DNA of 64,000 bases, taken from assembly GCF_964355755.1 (NCBI RefSeq), contig NC_092674.1, forward strand, positions 24,206,001 through 24,270,000, written 5' to 3'. The notes below the pieces were generated by a model that searched no databases, was not told the origin of the DNA, and saw nothing but the letters and a program-made list of their open reading frames with translations. Positions 62,122 to 64,000 of the stretch are shown here, one piece after another. Position 1 is the stretch's first letter. Every line of letters begins with the position of its first letter. Origin of the DNA: Antedon mediterranea (lineage: Eukaryota; Echinodermata; Crinoidea; Comatulida; Antedonidae). Made by a program: the position numbers and the translations under genes.

Positions 62122-63178
62122 GTAATACCACCATTCAATGATTATATAGTATTTTAAATTCAACCTGTAAACAGCAGAACGTAATTGACAAAAGCGTAAT
62201 TGATGTTTAACTTAAGAAAACAGAGCGTATTAATTGACGTAACGTAAACGTTTTAAATCAGCAGAACGTGCGTGATGGATAGGATTTTACTTCGTGCTTT
62301 TAAAATTCTAAGATTTGACCACCGTATTACTTTTCTTGTTTGAATCCGTTAGTAAGTCCCTTGTAATTAAGAAAATTGTTTTTGATTGAGTTCGACAAGA
62401 AGGGTCAGTGACCTATACTTCTTGTCCGAATACTGGACACTAATGTCCATTTGTCCTATAACAAGTGTTACCAACCAGGGACAAACTGACCGCAGTGCGT
62501 GCTCCTGGGGCAAATCCGTGAGATTTCCTAGCGGTCATACCTGAATTTAGGTCTGGTTTTCGTTTATGTCACACCCGTTGGCTAACAATCTGTAGGCATG
62601 GGTCTCTATAAATAATAACATTCTCTGGCCTAGTGCATTTCCCGAGGGTTTTAGGCTGTGTGTTTGTTCAGAGGAATGCTCGGAGCTAAAATACATCTTC
62701 TATCTGCCTATACAATACGGTATTAGGTTTTATGTCATCAAAGCAAACTGCCTTGCATATACAATTCAATTGTGTCAAAATTGGATGTCACCTCAAATAT
62801 TCTAAGCATATGAACTTAACTGGAACCAAACAGATTAAAAGAAAATAGATGAAATACCAGATTTACTAGCGCCAGTAGCTAATAGTAGCCTCGGTCACAT
62901 TAAGTTCATGACTGTCATTAAATCCAGTGGAATGTTATTGGCGTTTTTCATTTTCCACAATGTATTGTTCAACATTTTTTTTCATCAAAAAAAAAAAAGG
63001 ACAGTTTATATGTTTGCTTTTCGATTAGGTTTTTAGATTAAGATTGATTAGGATATACATATTGTATTTCACTGTAAAATAAAGACATACATTGTCATTA
63101 ATTGTTTTTATTGGGATGTAGCCTAGAGCTTTAGATAGAAGATTATCATGTATAGATGAAAAGAGAATTTATAACCGC

Positions 63179-63230
63179 GGAGAAATAAATAACTTACTTA
63201 ACTAACTAACTAACTAACTTATTTCTCCAT
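63179..63230. repeat. Hairpin with TTAACTAAC loop, possible mini-palindrome relative
   Basis: GGAGAAATAA and TTATTTCTCC pair around a run of TAAC units, followed by ATG as in P1 and P3. The flanks share only a partial match, so a target duplication is doubtful. Confidence 0.4.
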
Positions 63231-63563
63231 GTGGTATGACACAACAAGCAGTCTGCAGAATTTTGATTTAGACTTGTCAGGAGAGACCTCTGGCATATCC
63301 AGATACTATAAATGTTCATAAACACAACCATTGATCGTCTTGTTTCCAAGCCCATGAGGTTAAAAATGGGACAAAAATCGTTATGAACTTTAGGCCAATA
63401 ATACCATCACTTCCTCTTGTACTTTAGTTTGAAAAGAGCACTTAGAATCTTAAATGTTGTCTCGACATAGTACTTTTTGTTTGTACTTTTTAGATTCTAT
63501 AATGTATTAGTCATGATTTTGGTGTCTGAAAATAGTTTCGAAAAACGACGTCTAGTCTGGTAA

Positions 63564-63764
63564 TTATGTATCTATTATGTGCATATCTATTCTTGGAAGT
63601 AGGCCTACTATTCTTTCCACAATGATGTAGGCTTGCTGGGTTGCCGGAAAAATTGCCACAACCCCGGCGACGATCAGTGATCTCATTGCGGTTGAAACTC
63701 GTGTATCACCCGCCTGGCCACCCCATCGCGAATCTGTAACCATGTACATTGGGGTATGTTTCAA
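63564..63764 (-). CDS. Possible exon of unknown protein
   Basis: The open frame is GC-richer than its surroundings. It contains TDSRWGGQAGDTRVSTAMRS and a hydrophobic run (LIVAGVVAIF) that could be a membrane segment. I do not recognise it, and splice sites are not clear. Confidence 0.25.
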   Translation of the reverse strand: MKHTPMYMVTDSRWGGQAGDTRVSTAMRSLIVAGVVAIFPATQQAYIIVERIVGLLPRIDMHIIDT

Positions 63765-64000
63765 ATATCCAATGCGGTCAATGGCAATTGATATGTGAAT
63801 ACAGATGAAATCTGTCAGGTTTATTGTCTATGCCTGACTGAAAAACAAGCATCGAATTAAAATTGTGGTCTGGGAGCTATTTATTTTGTTGGTCGGTATT
63901 TTGTTGTGATTTTTATAGTTAATTTTCAGGAAAGTTATTGAGCGAGTAATAACCATCGTGTGTGTCAATCATCGGTGCTCATACATTGTCAGTGATGAGT

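Larger units (their letters stand above)
60556..64000. other. AT-rich sequence at the window end, no confident gene
   Basis: It contains one mini-palindrome (62105-62121), a longer hairpin at about 63179-63230 and a possible exon at 63564-63764. I saw nothing else that I could support. Confidence 0.5.

Overview
This window is AT-rich eukaryotic (metazoan) DNA with spliced genes and many nested transposable elements. Three things point to a marine invertebrate deuterostome, most likely an echinoderm: a tandem family of short-chain-collagen-C4-like secreted proteins, a Kolobok DNA transposon carrying a P2X7 C-terminal-like gene, and very frequent AGGCCTA words. The species is inferred, not proven.

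Region 1 (about 1-35,100) is a cluster of four paralogous secreted-protein genes. I call them A (2053-4663, minus), B (11364-14312, minus), C (27553-31209, plus) and D (33164-35046, minus). Each has four coding exons with the same intron phases (0, 1, 1): a signal-peptide exon, a short exon with an N-I-W-N-F-F-F-like motif, a cysteine/WG exon, and a large C-terminal exon of 476-479 bases. All four reading frames join perfectly and give proteins of 240-259 residues. B, C and D share a core promoter with a TATA box 61-62 bases before the ATG.

The cluster has been heavily invaded. A 5'-truncated L1/Tx1-like LINE (5329-7430) sits between two 561-base direct repeats that are about 99.5% identical, just upstream of gene A. 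An 8,865-base Kolobok element (18310-27174) with TTAA target duplications and 477-base terminal inverted repeats lies between B and C. Its THAP-type transposase reconstructs into one uninterrupted seven-exon frame of 667 codons. It also carries a convergent second gene for a cysteine-rich P2X7 C-terminal (ballast)-like domain. A jockey/CR1-group LINE is nested in a transposase intron. A 1.08-kb foldback element sits in gene C intron 3, and a 20-base minisatellite with higher-order structure fills most of gene B intron 2.

Region 2 (37,768-57,388, minus) is a formin gene of at least 13 exons. It has the end of an INF2-like DID/FH3 region, a proline-rich FH1, a full FH2 whose best-conserved stretch looks like FHDC1, and a very long serine/threonine-rich tail in one 4.1-kb last exon. 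The 5' end of the gene (most of the DID) was not found.

Region 3 (57,389-64,000) has no confident gene. It holds four nearly identical 215-base tandem repeats. The distal part of the window also has tiny perfect-palindrome insertions (17-31 bases) flanked by 8-10-base direct repeats, which may be an undescribed type of insertion. Dispersed hairpin MITE families recur across the window.
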